DNA of 64,000 nucleotides from NCBI GenBank assembly GCA_024760905.1, contig CM045731.1, positions 22,485,001 through 22,549,000 of the forward strand, in the 5' to 3' direction. The position numbers were made by a program, and so were the translations under genes. The stretch comes from Plotosus lineatus. Its lineage: Eukaryota; Chordata; Actinopteri; Siluriformes; Plotosidae. Of the stretch, positions 31,352 to 42,267 are shown piece by piece. The notes under the pieces are model-generated. The model saw nothing but the letters and a program-made list of their open reading frames with translations. It had not been told where the DNA came from and ran no database searches. The stretch's first letter is position 1; each line of letters opens with the position of its first letter.

Positions 31352-34300
31352 AAGATAGGATACAGCTTTCTTAATCTCACAATGGAGAAATTCACTGTTA
31401 CAGGCTCTTGAGGTACCATCAGTAGGGGGTGCAAAAATAGACACATATACAAACATACACATATATTATATAAGTAAATAAATAAATAGATACATAAAAA
31501 GTATAAATTAATAAACAATAAAAGAAAAGAAGGGAACGACTTTATAGACTGGCCTATATTAAAGTGTAATGTATCTGAGTGCAGAGTAGATGGGTTGATG
31601 TGGTTCACAGTCAGTGGGGTAGATGTGGTTGATTAAAGTGCTCGGGGTTTTTATTGCACATAACCGGTATTTTCACAGACAGTTACAAAGTGGCGTTGTA
31701 CAGTCTGACAGCGGTGGGAATGAAGGACCTGCGGTAGCGCTCCTTACTGCACTGAGGGTGTCTCAGTCGTCCACTGAAGGAGCTACTCAGCTCCTCTACA
31801 GTCTGGTGCAGTGGGTGAGAGCTGTTGTTCATGATGGATGTGAGCTTTGCTACCATCCTCCTCTCATTCACCTCCTCCACAGAGTCCAGTGGGCAGCCGA
31901 GGACAGAGCTGGCCCTCCTGACCAGCTTGTTCAGTCTCTTTCTGTCCCGCTCTGTGCTGCCCGGGGCCCAGCAGATGGCAGCGTAGAGGATTGCAGAGGC
32001 TACCACAGAGTCATAAAATGTCCTGAGCAGAGGTCTGCATACTCCAAAGGACCTGAGTCTCCTCAGAAGGTGGAGGCGACTCTGGCCCTTCTTGTACAGG
32101 GCGTTGGTGTTGTGGGACCAGTCCAGTTTATTGTTAAGGTGAACGCCCAGGTATTTGAAACTGTTCACTATCTCTATGTTCTGTCCCTGGATGTTCACTA
32201 GTGATTGTGTGTGTGTGTGTGTGTGTGTTAGTGTGCCTCTTCTGAAGTCAACCACCATCTCCTTCGTCTTCCTGGTGTGCAAGCACAAGTGGTTGCGCTC
32301 ACACCAGTCCACGAAGTCAACGATGACCGAACGGTACCCTGCGGTGCCCCCGTGCTGCAGACTGCCACCTTTGACTTACAGCCGCGCAGCCGCACGTACT
32401 GTGGACGGTTAGTAAGGTAGTCAGTGATCCATGCAGCAAGATGCCCGTCCACTCCCACGTCCTCCAGCTTCCCCCGCAGAAGCGCTGGCCTGATGGTGTT
32501 GAAAGCGCTGGAGAAGTCAAAGAACATGACCCTCACAGCGCTGCCAGCGATTTCCAGGTGGGTGAGTGCCCGCTGCAGAAGGTAGATGACGGCGTCTTCT
32601 ACTCCGATGTTGGGCCTGTAGGCAAACTGCAGCGGATCTAGGGTGGGGCTCACCATAGAGCGGAGGTGTATGAGGAGGAGCCTTTCCATGGTCTTCATAA
32701 GGTGGGAGGTCAGGGCAACAGGTCTGTAGTGGGCCGGTTCCTTCGCTTGTGCTGTTTTGGGAACCGGAACCACACAGGAGGTCTTCCACAGGACGGGAAC
32801 CTTCTCCAGGCTGAGGCTCAGGTTGTACAGGTAGCATAGTACCTCACAGAGCTGGTCTGCGCAGGTCCTCAGCAGCCTGGGACTGATGCCATCTGGTCCT
32901 TCAGATTTCCTCTGATTTAGTCGCCTCAGCTGTCTCCTCACCTGGTCTGATGTGAGGGAGAGGGGGGGCTGGGGGGGCTGCAGAGGGAGGGGATGTGTCT
33001 GTCGGGCTGTAGCAGTCAAGTGAAGTTGGCCTGGGGAGGGGAGGTGTCTGCTGGTCTTGAGACGTGTGAAGAGAGGGGGGGAACGGGGAGGGGGCAGAGG
33101 GGGAAGGGGGAGAATCAAACCTGTTGAAGTAACAGTTTAGTTCATCCGCCCAGCGCTGGTCACCATCAGCTGTCCCTCTGACTCCCTGCCCAAATCCAGA
33201 CATGGTTTTTAGTCCTCTCCAGACGTCCCGCACGTTGTTCTGAGCCAGCTTCTCCTCCAGCTTCTTCCCATAGTCCTTCTTTGCCCTCCTGATCCTCCAT
33301 TGGAGCTCACGCTGGACCTTCTTCTGCTCCTCTCTATCCCCCGAGATGAAAGCCCTCTTTTTCTGGTTCAGGAGGACTTTAAGCTCAGGGGTGACCCACG
33401 GGTGATTGTTGGAGAAGCACCGTACCCTCCGTGTTGGCACAGTGCTGTCCACACAGAAGTTCATGTAATCAGTGATACAGTGTGTGAGGCCGTCGATGTC
33501 ATCACCAAAGGAGTCACAGAGCATGCTCCAGTCTGTGGTCTGGAAACAGTCCCTAAGCCTCTCATTGGTCTCCTTGGTCCACACTTTCACAGATCTCTTC
33601 TGCACAGGTTCCTTTCGCACCCTGGGTGTGTATTGGGGGAGCAGGTAGACCAGGTTGTGGTCTGAGCATCCCAGTGGGGGGAGGGGGGAGGAGCTGTAAG
33701 CGTCCTTCACATTTGCATACAGCAAGTCCAGAGTTTTATTGTCTCTTGTGGCACACTTCACGTATTGCGTGAACGTCGGGAGAGAGGCGGAGAGAGGGGC
33801 GTGGTTAAAGTCCCCGCTGATCAGAATCATGGCGCGGGGGTGACGAGTCTGTGTCTGATTAACGGCGCTGTGGAGACGTTCACACGCGGCCGCCGCATCA
33901 GCCGAGGGCGGAATGTACACGCAAAACACAATCACGTGTGAAAATTCCCTCGGTAGATAATATGGCCGCGCGCTCACCGCGAGCAGTTCCAGGTCCCGCG
34001 TGCATAGCTGCTCCTTCACATGCACGTTGGCCGGGTGGCACCATCGTTCATTCACATAAACCCCACACCCCCTCCTTTCTTCTTACCGCTCTCCGCCGCG
34101 CTCCGATCTGCACGCGCGAGTGTAAATCCGTTAAGAGAAACCACAGAGTCCGGTGTGAGTTCATTCAGCCATGTCTCTGAGAAACACATGAGGCTGCAGT
34201 CCCGGTACTGCCTCTGCTGCCGGGACAGCGCCGTCAGCTCCTCCGTCTTGTTGGCGATCGCTCGGACATTTCCCATGATGACAGAAGGAACACATGTCCT

Positions 34301-34678
34301 CCGCGTCTTTCGTCCCCCTCTGCAGCCTCTCCTTTTCCTCCGTATTTCCACAGGAACAACAGGCTTTTCCGCATGAAGGAGGGCAGGGGCGCGCAGGCCG
34401 AGGAGGGTCTCACGTGTGTAAGACCTGCGTTGCTCAGAGCCGTCGGTGAATGAATTTCCTGACGCAGATCCAAAAAGTGAAAGTAAAAGTGCACAGAAAA
34501 ACAAAAGCATCATAAAAGTGGGTTTCCCAGATGCAGTATTGAAGAAAGAAAAAGAAAATTTGAAAAAAGATAAAGAAACACGCCTATATACAATAGAAAA
34601 TAGAAAAAAAAGGAAAATAAACTGAAGAGCTCCTGTAACTGGCTGCAGGTCACCCGGCGCCATCTTGGAAAAAAAATG
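31352..34678 (-). mobile_element. CR1-like (Rex1/L2-type) LINE nested in SINE-1
   Basis: About 3.3 kb on the minus strand. The 5' end (34678 side) reads ccaagatggcgccgggtgac, close to a YY1-type site. The 3' end (31352 side) corresponds to the 45700-45836 fragment: ctgatggtacctcaagagcc, cagtgaatttctccattgtg, attaagaaagctgtatccta. It interrupts SINE-1 at gtc, which is present on both sides as a possible 3-base duplication. Nearly full length, unusual for such LINEs, which are commonly 5'-truncated. Confidence 0.9.
31683..34663 (-). pseudogene. CR1-like ORF2: endonuclease and reverse transcriptase lacking motif C
   Basis: The first ATG overlaps the YY1-like 5' end (MAPGDLQPV at 34663). The endonuclease follows: SVIMGNVRAIANKTEELTAL, CFSETWLNEL, then after a frame break at about 34053 FCVYIPPSADA, LISGDFNHAPL and GCSDHNLVYL. 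The linker NNHPWVTPELKVLLNQKKRA leads to the reverse transcriptase: GPDGISPRLLRTCADQL, HYRPVALTSHLMKTMERLLL, MFFDFSSAFNTI (motif A), STGAPQGTV (motif B). Directly after motif B the sequence jumps to FVDWCERNHLCLHTRKTKEM. The stretch of about 50 residues that should contain the catalytic F(A/S)DD is deleted (near 32325). The C-terminus has LVRRASSVLGCPLDSVEEVN and FSGRLRHPQCSKERYRRSF. Dead enzyme. Confidence 0.92.
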
Positions 34679-37230
34679 GTCTATGGTGTGAGGCATGTAA
34701 AAGAACCATTGCAGATCTTCGACAAGAGTAGGCTGCAAAGCTGTTGGCGTGTTTCTGCCCTGTGATGACCTGGCAAGCTGTCCAGGGTGTACTCTGCCCT
34801 CGCCCAAAGTTGGCTGGGATGGGCGCTAGCCTCCTCGCGACCCTAATTAGGATTAAGCGGTTACAGAAAATGAACTGAACTGAACCTATCATTTTCATGA
34901 TGAATGGGAGGTAGGTTTTGTTTTGTTTTTTTTAAACTGTGAAAGAAGCCTGCATGTGTCTCATTTGTGGGGTGACCGTAGCGATGGCGAAGCGACACAA
35001 TGTGGAGAGACATTTCACAACTTGCCACGCAAGCTACCATGCTAACTACCCGCTGGGCAGCGCACTACGAGCACAAAAAGCTTGCGATTTAAAGGCAGCT
35101 CTGAGCAAACAGCAATCTTTTTTCATGAGACCAGTGAAAAGCTCCCAAAAAGCAATTGAAGCCTCATTAAAAGCTACGCAATTCTTGATTAAGAAAAAGA
35201 AGGCATTTTCAAATGGGGCTGTTGTCAAAGAAGCAATGATGATAATTGTTAAAGCTATGCTCGAAGATGAGAAGTATGGAACCATTGCAATCTCCACTCT
35301 CTCTGATGTTCAACTGGGTGCATCTACAATGGTAAGAAGAAGACTGTCGTCGATGTCCGCGAACTTGACTGATCAGCTGGACCGTGATCTGTCAAGGTGC
35401 AGGTGGTTCAGTATTCAGTGTGACGAGTCGGTGGGCAGCGGCAGTACAGTGCAGCTGATGATATTCCTAAGGATGTCGTTTGATTATTTCTCCACAAACG
35501 AAGAACTTTTGACACTACTACCCTTAAAGACAACTACCAGGGGAGTGGACATCTGCAACGCAGTGAAGGAGTTTTTGGCAGAGAAAAAGGTGCCGCTGGA
35601 AAAGCTGGTATCAGTGATTACGGATGGGGCTCCTCCTATGATCGGCCGACATGCAGGATTCATTACTCGCTGTAAAGGTGGCCCAGAGTTCCCAAACTTT
35701 CTGCATTACCACTGCATCATCCACCAGCATCCCTTATGTGCAAAAGTGATCGGCTTTGAACACATGATGACGCCCGCTGCAAAGATCATAAACAGCATCC
35801 GTTCCAAAGCTAAACAGCACAAATCATTCAAGGTACTATTGGAGGAGCTGTCAGCTGGATATGGTGACCTGCTACTACACACAGAAATCCGATGGCTCAG
35901 CAGGGGGCGGCTTCTGCATCGTTTTTTTTTTTTTTTTGTCACTTTTGCGTGAAATCAAAGAGCCCATGCAATCCAGAGGGGAAAACACCTTGCTGCTGGA
36001 GGACACTGACTGGACCTTTGACCTTGCATTTTTAACAGACATTACTGAGAAACTGAACAGTTTGAACTGTGAGTTGCAAGGCAAAGGTAAGACTATTGCT
36101 GACATGATAAGTGCTTTAAATGCATTTAAAGCCAAGATGAGCATTTTCTCAATGCATGTAATGAGAAAAAAATGCTGCACTTTCCCTCCGTGCAGATGGT
36201 GCTCAAAGACAATACTTCTGCATCTGAGGCTTTTGACAAAGTTGCAGAAAAATACTCTCAGGTCATAGAAAGACTTCGTTAAGAATTTGAGAACAGGTTT
36301 TGTGACCTGGGTCAGCTTGAGCCATGCATGTCATTAATTTCTAATCCTTTCATGAACGTGGACATATCAGGCATTGCTGAGCAGTTGGGTGCAACGTTCA
36401 GCCTTAATGCTGGACAGATGGAGCTTGAAATTGTAACATTGCAAAATGACCTCCACCTCAAAGCCTATCAGGGTGCACCAAACTTTTGGGGCATTGTTGA
36501 CACACAAAAATAAAGTACAGTGGTGTATGCACAGCAGCTTTAAAGGTTGCAAGACTGTTTGGTTCAACCTATCTTTGTGAATCAGTCTTTTCTGACATGC
36601 ACTTCATCAAGAACAAACACAGAACACGCCTCACCAATGCACATCTGCAAGACTCACTCAGAGTTGCAGTGTCAAGTTACACACCAGAGTACAACACACT
36701 GGTGGAGAGCATGCACTGCCAGGCTTCCACTAACTGACAAAGAAACAGATGCCAGATTTTGTGTCCAGTTAAAAATGTGTCATTCATTATTTGTTAAATG
36801 TGTTTGTAAAATGTACCATTTGATAGCACAACTGTTAAGTGCTTTTTTTTTCTTAGGCTTGTGCGGGGTGCTTGTTAAAAATGTTAAAAATTCTGCAGAG
36901 ATACACTGTGATTTCCTAGGACTGTTGTAGAAGTGATTTATGAATGTTCAATTTGAAAAATACTGGAACTTGAAAATATAGAAATAAAGTGTTGCATATT
37001 TATATTAATTTATTTCCTATCTTGTCATTGTCTTTTTTGTTGTTGTTGAGAAATCGTGAACATGAGCAGTGTCTTCACATAGCTAAATATCATTATTTAT
37101 TAATAATAACAAAACTAAAGCTAAATTGAGCAAATAAGCTATTTCAGAAGTGTGTACCAAACCGGTAGCCCTTTAGCTTAATCAGCACCCAGGAAGTAGA
37201 CCTTGGTTTCAAAATGGTTTGTGACCCCTG

Positions 37231-37255
37231 CACTACGCCCTTGGGCAATCCTTAC
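37231..37255 (-). mobile_element. V-SINE, right part after the hAT
   Basis: cactacgcccttgggcaatc continues the V-SINE head of 30700-31021 once the hAT and one target copy are removed. Confidence 0.7.
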
Positions 37256-37496
37256 CGTCATTGATAGGTTTTGTCTCATATGTGCCTGACACTGACAACA
37301 ACTGATAACTTCATTTTTAGGAATTGTTGCCTTAAATTAATTCTACAAGCATATATCTTGTTTGGTGATGGCGAAAGGAAGCTGTAGATTTATCGATAAT
37401 TTCTTAAAGATAATAAACATTGGAAAATGTCTATTTTCTAAAAAAGTCTTGTCACAATCATGCAACAACAAATTCTGGATGAAAGTAACTAGTAAA

Positions 37497-37500
<4 letters not shown>

Positions 37501-37578
<78 letters not shown>
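37501..37578. repeat. (AT)n microsatellite
   Basis: About 38 AT units. Confidence 0.97.
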
Positions 37579-37580
<2 letters not shown>

Positions 37581-37585
37581 CATTA

Positions 37586-38010
37586 TAGGGATACCTTGCT
37601 ACTTCGTGCTTCAATTTATGCGGCTTCAGTGCATCACATTTTTTTTTAATATTCATTTAATTAAAAATAAGAAAAATAAGGAAGAATAGCGGGAAAGGTA
37701 AACCAAAGCCAATTATGCAAAAAAAAACAAAGCAAACAAAAAAACAAAACAAAAAAACAAAAAACAAAACAAAACAAAGCAAACCCAACCAAAAAATACA
37801 AAACAAAACTAAACAAAAAACAACCCAACCCCCCAACAAAACTACTTAAATTTTTATGTGATGTGTACATCTGTGTGTGCGTGCACATCTGTATGTGTGT
37901 ATTTATATTTTATTTACATCTTATGCATTATTTTAGAATGTTTACGTGTTATTATAAGCATTTACAGTGTTGAATATGTATTTATTGATATTATATACAC
38001 ATATACATGT
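37586..38010 (+). mobile_element. Tig-1 MITE, right end replaced by RTE
   Basis: tagggataccttgctacttc, tatgcggcttcagtgcatca and tatttatattttatttacat match other Tig-1 copies. At acatatacatgta it changes abruptly to RTE sequence, and the right Tig-1 end is not found downstream of the RTE. Confidence 0.85.
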
Positions 38011-38030
38011 AGAAAGAAGAGGAAAAGCAT

Positions 38031-38661
38031 GAGTCTAGGACTGAGAGTAGGGACTTTGAATGTTGGAACTATAACAGAAAAAGGTAGAGAGCTGCCTAAC
38101 ATGATACATAGGAGGAAGGTGGATATATTCTGTATTCAGGTGACCAGGTGGAAAGGTGGCAAGGCTGGAAGCTTAGGAGGAGGGTTTAAGCTGTTTTATC
38201 ATGGTGTGGATGGGAAGAGAAATGGAGTAGGAGTCATCTTGAATGAGAGGTTTGTCAGGAATGTTCTAGAAGTCAAATGAGTGTCAGACAGAGTGATGAG
38301 TCTCAAGTTAGAGATTGAAGGTGTGATGTTCAGTGTTGTTAGTGCTTATGCCCCACAGGCAGGATGTGAGCTAGAAGAGAAGGAGAGCTTCTGGAGTGAG
38401 TTATATAACGTGATGCAGAGTACCCCCAGAGGTGAAAGAGTGGTCATTGGGGCAGACTTCAACAGACATGTTGGTGCAGGTAACAGAGGGGACGAGCAAG
38501 TGATGGGCAGGTTTGGCATCCAGGATAGGAACACAGAAGGACAGATGTTGATAAATTTTACAAAAAGTATGGAAATGGCTGTGGTGAATACGTTCTTCCA
38601 GAAGAGACAGGAGCATATTGAGACTTATAACAGCGGAAGTACTGTAGGAGCACACAGGTAG
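38031..38661 (+). pseudogene. RTE endonuclease domain, copy 3
   Basis: LRVGTLNVGTITEKGRELPN, VDIFCIQVTRWKGGKAGSLG (the catalytic Glu of QETR is Val here), FYHGVDGKRNGVGVI, then a stop after LEVK and continuation SDRVMSLKLEIEGVMFSVVS, RVVIGADFNRHVGAGNRGDE. Loss of the conserved Glu would inactivate the nuclease. Confidence 0.88.
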
Positions 38662-38687
38662 ACTGCATCTTGTGTTGGTGATGTAAT

Positions 38688-40197
38688 TTGAAGGAAGTCA
38701 GTGACTGCAAAATAGTAGTGGGTGAGAGTGTTGCCAAACAGCATATGATGTTGAGGAAGGTGAAGAAGGCAAAGGCAGAGCAGAAGACAAAGTGGTGGAA
38801 GCTGAAAAAGGAAGAGTGTCGTGTTGTCTTAAAGGAGGAGTTCAAACAGACTTTGGGTGGTCAGGAAGTACTTCCAGATGACTGGACAACTACAGATAAT
38901 GTGATCAGAGAGACAGGTTGGTGAGTACTTGGTGTGTCCTCTGGAAAGAAAGTAGATAAGGGGACTTGGTGGTGGAATGAGGAAGTGCAGGAGTGTGTAC
39001 AAAGAAAGAGAGTAAACAGGAGTACAGGAAGACACAGCGTGAAGGTAGCAGTCCAAGGCCAAACAGAGGGTGCATGATGACTTGTATGATAGGTTGGACA
39101 GTAAGGAGGGAAAAAATGATTTATACAGTTTGGCACAGCAGAGAAATAGAGATGGGAAGGACATGCAGTAAGTTCGAGTGATGAAGGACAGAAAGGTAAA
39201 TGTATTGACTGATGACAGAAGTGTGCTGGGAAGATGGAAGGAGTACTTTGAAGAGCTGATGAATGAGGAAAATGAGAGAGAAAAAAAGAGTAGAAGAGAT
39301 GACCGTTGAGGACCAGAAAGTAGCAAAGATTAGTAAGGGTGGAGTGAGGAGGGCATTGAAGAGGATGAAGAGTGGAAAGGCAGTTGATCCTGATGACATA
39401 CCGGTGGAGGTATGGAAGTGTCTAGGATAGATCGCAGTAGATTTTCTGACAAGAACGGACATCCAACAAGGTCTTAGAGAGTGAGCAGATGGCGGAGGAA
39501 TGGAGGAGAAGTGTGCTTGTGCCAATTTTTAAGAACACAGGAGATGTGCAGAGTTGTGGCAATTACAGAGGGAGAAAGTTGATAAGCCATACAATGAAGT
39601 TATGGGAAAGAATAGTGGAAGCTACACTAAGGACAGAGGTCAGAACTTGTGAACAACAGTTTGGTTTCATGCCAAGAAAAAGCACTACTGATGCAGTGTT
39701 TGCCTTGAGGGTGTTAATAGAGAAGTACAGAGAAGGTCAGAGGGAGCTGCATTGTGTCTTTGTGGATCTGGAGAAAGCATATGACAGGCTGCCGAGAGAA
39801 GAACTGTGGTATTGCATGAGGAAGTCTGGAGTGGCAGAGAAGTATGTTAGAGTGGTGCAGGACATGTATGAGCGATGTAAGACAGTGGTGAGGTGTGCTG
39901 TTTGTGTGAAAGAAGAGTTCAAGGTGGAGGTGGGACTGCATCAAGAGTTAGCTCTGAGCCCTTTCTTGTTTGCTATGGTGATGGACAGGCTGATAGATGA
40001 GGTGAGACAAGATTCCCCATGGACTATGATGTTTGCAGATGACACTGTGATCAGTAGTGAGAGCAGAGAACAAGTGGAGGAAAATCTAGAGTGGTGGAGG
40101 TATGCCCTGGAAAGGAGAGGAATGAAGGTTAGCTTCAGCAAGACAGAATATTTGTGTGTAAATGACCAGGACCCAAGAGGAACAGTGAGGTTACAGT
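38688..40197 (+). pseudogene. RTE linker and reverse transcriptase, copy 3
   Basis: The linker KKAKAEQKTKWWKLKKEECR is in pieces with several frame changes to about 39480. From 39489: EEWRRSVLVPIFKNTGDVQS, VFVDLEKAYDRLPREELWY (motif A), VGLHQELALSPFLFAMVMD (motif B, where the usual QGS is QEL) and MMFADDTVISSE (motif C intact). The frame ends where the fragment stops. Confidence 0.9.
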
Positions 40198-40741
40198 GAG
40201 GTTAAAGTGATGACTAAATAAACATAAAATACAGATCTTTTTGAAAAAGTGAAAAGACATCTTCAAGATCTAAAAGCAAATGAAAATATTTTCCATAACA
40301 ATACATTTCAAACCCTTTGGTAAGCTCACTCATGTAAGGAAAACTGCACACAAAACCACTTTCTGCACAAAAGTTGCACTTCACCTCCTGATCACTCAGT
40401 CAAAAGCTCCATTTGGACTCATTGTATGTTCTCTCCATGCTTAAGTAGGTTTCCTCTAGCTACTCTGGTTCCTCCTATAGTTCAAAGACATAATGCACTT
40501 TCGGCTAATTGAATCTTTTAAATTTTCTCGAGTTGTGAATGTTTTATGAGCGTTGTCCCTGGGATGGACGAGCAGGTTGTTCAAGGTGTTCTTCACCTTT
40601 GTCGGATTTGCTTAAATAAAAATTAAATACAGTTTATACTGCACATTGTATAGAAATATAATACTTATAATTTATTATTTATTGCATAGTCTTATATTTG
40701 TATGTCTCCTCTCGGGTTATTTCAGCCAAATTAAATAGTAA
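40198..40741. other. Low-copy AT-rich stretch
   Basis: A weak V-domain-like segment (tttcctctagctactctggt, agttcaaagacata) occurs at 40450-40490. Otherwise nothing is recognised. Confidence 0.45.
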
Positions 40742-40878
40742 GGCGCTCCCCCACTTCGTTTACGAACATCCGGAAATACGAACATCCGGTCCGAGGTCGA
40801 GAGTGAAAGTGAAAGTGAAATGAAATTGAAGAACAAGTAGTAATAGAAATGGAATACATTCTATAGAAAGGTATATCA

Positions 40879-41240
40879 AATTGTCTGTCTGTCTTCCTTT
40901 CGGCTTTTTCCCTTTTACTCGGGAGTCGCCACAGCGAATCATCTGATTCACACGTTTGATTTGGCAGAGGTTTTTACGTCGGATGCCCTTCCTGTCACAA
41001 CCCTTTTTAGCAAGGGACAGAAACACGCTGATGACTTTGTAGTCTACTCTTTACGAAAGTCAGCAATGGTTCTTTTACATGCCTCTCACCATAGACAGTG
41101 ACAGACATGGCCCACCTTTGATAACCCAGTTAGCTGCACTGGGAGGGACAGTGACAACCTTGTGGAGAGTGAGACTCGAACCCCCAAACCTTTGGCTCAG
41201 CGATCAAGCGCCCTATACCACTAGACCACCACTGCCCCCT
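40879..41240 (-). mobile_element. SINE-1 with tail A inside Tig-4 copy A
   Basis: Tail A inverted (gtctgtctgtcttcctttcg, gggagtcgccacagcgaatc), body, and inverted tRNA-like head ending caccactgccccct. The flanks aaaggtatatca (40867-40878) and aaaagtatatca (41241-41252) are a 12-bp target duplication with one mismatch. The empty site is visible in Tig-4 copy B. Confidence 0.92.
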
Positions 41241-41460
41241 AAAAGTATATCATAAATATAAGTATGAAATATGATGGTCTGGGAAGAAAAGCAGAACGAT
41301 GCATTTCTGAACTTCTGCCAAAAGTTTCAAAGAAGAAACAAATTGACTCCAGTATTATAATGAACTGGATAATAGTGAAACTCTCTGTAAATCTGATCAG
41401 ATACTTGAGAGGAACCAGGAGTTTAAACACGGGACATCATGATATTGATAATGTGATGAT

Positions 41461-41464
<4 letters not shown>

Positions 41465-41532
<68 letters not shown>
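41465..41532. repeat. (GA)n microsatellite in Tig-4
   Basis: About 34 GA units. A shorter or expanded version sits at the same internal position in copy B (48001-48085). Confidence 0.96.
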
Positions 41533-41538
<6 letters not shown>

Positions 41539-41692
41539 ACAGTACAAACTCATATAGATTACTTATACAAGGTTTAAACACACGTTCCCCTCTAAAGAAT
41601 GCCCTGTAACAACTTACAAACAAATTCATCAAACGGACGGCCGTTTGGAACCCAACTCGTTCGTATGCTGGTGAGCGTCTGTATTTAGTTTC

Positions 41693-42265
41693 TCAGAGGT
41701 TTCAGCTGAATTATGGGATACCGACGTATAACAAAGTGCTGTTCCATGACATGTTTCAGATCCAGTTGAGCATTTATACCAGTTCAATAACATTTATGCC
41801 TTATGAGCTTTTGCAAATTAAAAATACTGCTTTTAATTCTCATCACTAATATACAGATAATACGGGGGCATGAGTGAGTACTCGGAGATTTTGATTTCTT
41901 CCCTATTGTTCTCCATAATTTAATAGTACCCAATTCCCACCTGTCAAGTATTGCCATACTTATCGCACAACCACAACCAAGCAAGGTCAAACAATACCAC
42001 CACTCGCCTCTTTATGAAGTGCCAAGCCTGCGTATTTGGACGTGACATAACACACTCCGAGGGAAGGTGGTGATCACTGTGAGTGGCAGGAAGGTCAGAC
42101 TGTGCCATCTCTTCCTCCTGTGATCAGCTTCCATGTACTCCCTGGAGGGCTGCAGCATCAACGTTCATTCAAACCGGCAATCTCCATGTTAAACGTCACA
42201 ACGTCACACACCTTGTCAATGCGCCACTTGGGAGTGCAGCCCAGGTAGTCTTTATTATAATTATT
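41693..42265. other. Stretch after Tig-4 copy A
   Basis: The first ~35 bp are shared with the flank of Tig-4 copy B. The remainder is low-copy DNA with no gene signal. Confidence 0.4.
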
Positions 42266-42267
42266 TA

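Larger units (their letters stand above)
31208..34881 (+). mobile_element. SINE-1 tail B inside the hAT, itself split by a LINE
   Basis: The SINE body occupies 31208-31351 (head gggcagtggtggtctagtgg, B-box ggttcgagtcc, up to ctcactgtc) and 34679-34881 (gtctatggtgtgaggcatgt to tail B and tgaactgaac). The 16-base target gaacctatcattttca is repeated at 31192-31207 and 34882-34897 and lies in the hAT first coding segment. Confidence 0.95.
31173..36735 (+). pseudogene. hAT transposase with BED finger, split by nested SINE and LINE
   Basis: The start MAEKRKRTYHF (31173-31207) is interrupted by the SINE and resumes HDEWEV at 34891. One frame change later the long segment 34939-35952 begins with a BED-type finger (CMCLICGVTVAMAKRHNVER then HFTTCH) and continues with QCDESV (first catalytic Asp region), LLPLKTTTRGVDICNAVKEF, SVITDGAPPMIGRHAGF (second Asp), FLHYHCIIHQHPLCAKV and LLLHTEIRWLSRGRLLHRF. 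A T-run at 35924-35938 breaks the frame. It resumes as EDTDWTFDLAFLTDITEKLN, ISNPFMNVDISGIAEQL and the hAT C-terminal dimerisation region (ARLFGSTYLCESVFSDMHF, KHRTRLTNAHLQDSLRVAVS). This resembles the SPIN/ZBED/FAM200-like group. At least four disruptions; inactive. Confidence 0.93.
31022..37230 (+). mobile_element. hAT transposon with 8-bp TSD, carrying nested insertions
   Basis: Ends caggggtcaccaa and tttgtgacccctg are inverted repeats, flanked by the identical 8-mer cactacgc at 31014-31021 and 37231-37238. An 8-bp duplication and CAGGGG-type ends are diagnostic of hAT (Ac/Charlie type). Without the nested SINE and LINE the element would be about 2.5 kb, the usual size for an autonomous hAT. 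It lies inside a V-SINE. Confidence 0.96.
38011..40197 (+). mobile_element. RTE internal fragment (both ends missing)
   Basis: Begins just before the endonuclease (gaaagaagaggaaaagcatg) and ends in the thumb region (gaggttacag), lacking the 5' untranslated part, the C-terminal coding part and the (GAA)n tail. No target duplication is visible. A non-LTR element should have its 3' end, so recombination or deletion rather than simple insertion shaped this locus. Confidence 0.9.
40742..41691. mobile_element. Tig-4 Tigger-like element, copy A (contains SINE-1)
   Basis: Left end aggcgctcccccacttcgtt and right end cgttcgtatgctggtgagcg form degraded inverted repeats. The interior (gagaccaaatagtaatagaaat-type segment, aagaagaaacaaattgactc, ggagtttaaacacgggacat and a long (GA)n) matches copy B at 46837-48236. 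The homology continues beyond the right end for about 35 bp (atttagtttctcagaggttt). Confidence 0.8.

Noticed and set aside
33300..33665. 121-residue plus-strand frame
   Set aside because: Antisense to the CR1-like endonuclease/linker region. GC-rich coding DNA leaves open shadows.
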